Below, one piece after another: positions 6,825 to 7,002 of a DNA stretch of 7,002 bases (its first letter is position 1; the number at the start of each line of letters is the position of its first letter). The DNA lies in assembly GCA_947177495.1 (NCBI GenBank), contig CAMWUS010000075.1:1-7002 (forward strand). The letters run 5' to 3'. The stretch comes from an uncultured Clostridia bacterium (GTDB taxonomy: Bacteria; Bacillota; Clostridia; Christensenellales; Borkfalkiaceae). The position numbers and the translations under genes were made by a program. Under the pieces are notes generated by a model, which saw only the letters and a program-made list of their open reading frames with translations, ran no database searches and was not told the origin of the DNA.

Positions 6825-6853
6825 TTGATTTTTTTATTTATTTTTGGTATAAT
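6825..6853 (+). promoter_or_regulatory. Sigma-A-type promoter of the small membrane-protein gene
   Basis: TTGATT (6825-6830) and the consensus TATAAT (6848-6853) are 17 bases apart across a T-rich spacer, with an extended -10 TG at 6845-6846. The expected start near 6860 leaves a leader of about 22 bases that carries the AAGGAGG site. Confidence 0.85.
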
Positions 6854-6864
6854 GAACTGCGAAT

Positions 6865-6871
6865 AAGGAGG
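6865..6871 (+). promoter_or_regulatory. Ribosome binding site that decides the start at 6882
   Basis: AAGGAGG lies ten bases before the ATG at 6882. A nearer ATG at 6874 is only two bases from it, too close for initiation, and its frame stops after 15 codons. Confidence 0.85.
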
Positions 6872-6881
6872 AAATGCGATT

Positions 6882-7002
6882 ATGTTATCGTTATTGGGAA
6901 CAACTTTTGTTGAAATTTTAAAGAATGAGTGGTTGGGGCTCATTGCTTCGGCATTCATTTTGATATCCTTTTTAACAAGCAATCAAATTAAAACGCGCAT
7001 TA
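6882..7002 (+). CDS. Small membrane protein, 3' end missing (YgjV-like?)
   Basis: Forty codons are visible before the right edge. The peptide begins MLSLLGTTFVEILKNEW and continues with a hydrophobic helix at about residues 18-33 (LGLIASAFILISFLTS) followed by a polar/basic turn NQIKTR. This opening pattern, with a helix of the type GLIA-x-x-F-[IV]-L-x-SF followed by a basic turn, recalls small YgjV-type inner-membrane proteins of unknown function found in many Firmicutes. The resemblance is from memory and only the first helix is visible, so the family is tentative. A consensus extended -10 promoter and an AAGGAGG site leave little doubt that a real gene starts here. It is divergent from the flotillin gene. 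The DNA of this start is visibly more AT-rich than the genes to the left. Confidence 0.75.
   Translation, partial: MLSLLGTTFVEILKNEWLGLIASAFILISFLTSNQIKTRI

Larger units (their letters stand above)
6601..6881. other. Divergent intergenic region with regulatory candidates
   Basis: These 281 bases separate the flotillin and the small membrane-protein gene, which are read away from each other. They hold the two promoters listed separately, an inverted repeat at 6691-6721, a palindrome at 6719-6733, and a GC-rich patch at 6751-6780 inside otherwise AT-rich DNA. The patch can form only a weak GCGCG/CGCGC hairpin (6754-6758 with 6774-6778). A weak short arm pair GGAAT/ATTCC (6786-6790 with 6812-6816) is also present. 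I find no tRNA, recognisable riboswitch or convincing ORF here. Confidence 0.7.

Noticed and set aside
6782..6982. Minus-strand 66-codon frame across the right promoter and gene start
   Set aside because: It overlaps a consensus promoter and RBS on the other strand and has no convincing ribosome binding site or recognisable content.

Overview
The window most resembles a chromosomal segment of a low-to-mid GC Firmicute, probably a gut-associated member of the Clostridia. The grounds are strong AGGAGG-type ribosome binding sites, sigma-A-like promoters with extended -10 boxes, compact stem-loop/T-tract terminators, a surface protein built from InlB-type B-repeats, an M18 aminopeptidase of the clostridial type and a Firmicute-style flotillin. 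Taxonomy is an inference; there is no rRNA or other marker gene here.

Layout. (1) Bases 1-2163, plus strand: the 3' part of a large repeat protein whose start lies upstream of the window. It has one partial and four complete InlB/Listeria-Bacteroides-type B-repeats, then two tandem copies of a roughly 170-190 residue beta-rich module that I do not recognise, then an abrupt stop with no cell-wall anchor. A strong terminator follows. (2) 2345-3742, plus: a complete M18 metallo-aminopeptidase with its own extended -10 promoter and all expected metal ligands. (3) 3749-3790: a terminator shared by two convergent genes. (4) 3795-5069, minus: an unrecognised eight-helix membrane protein with an N-terminal cysteine cluster and an acidic proline-rich tail. 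(5) 5182-6600, minus: a complete flotillin/SPFH protein with its own promoter and terminator. (6) 6601-6881: a divergent intergenic region with two opposed promoters, an operator-like palindrome and an imperfect inverted repeat. (7) 6882 to the right edge, plus: the start of a small membrane protein, possibly YgjV-like.

How the genes relate. Each complete gene has its own recognisable promoter and is followed by a terminator, so the window reads as a series of single-gene transcription units, not as an operon or a multi-gene system. The aminopeptidase is a cytosolic housekeeping peptidase. The flotillin organises membrane domains, and the neighbouring membrane protein could be a client or simply a neighbour. 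I see no mobile element, CRISPR array, tRNA, rRNA or defence cassette. The least explained parts are the duplicated C-terminal module of the repeat protein, the eight-helix protein, and the palindrome in the divergent intergenic region.
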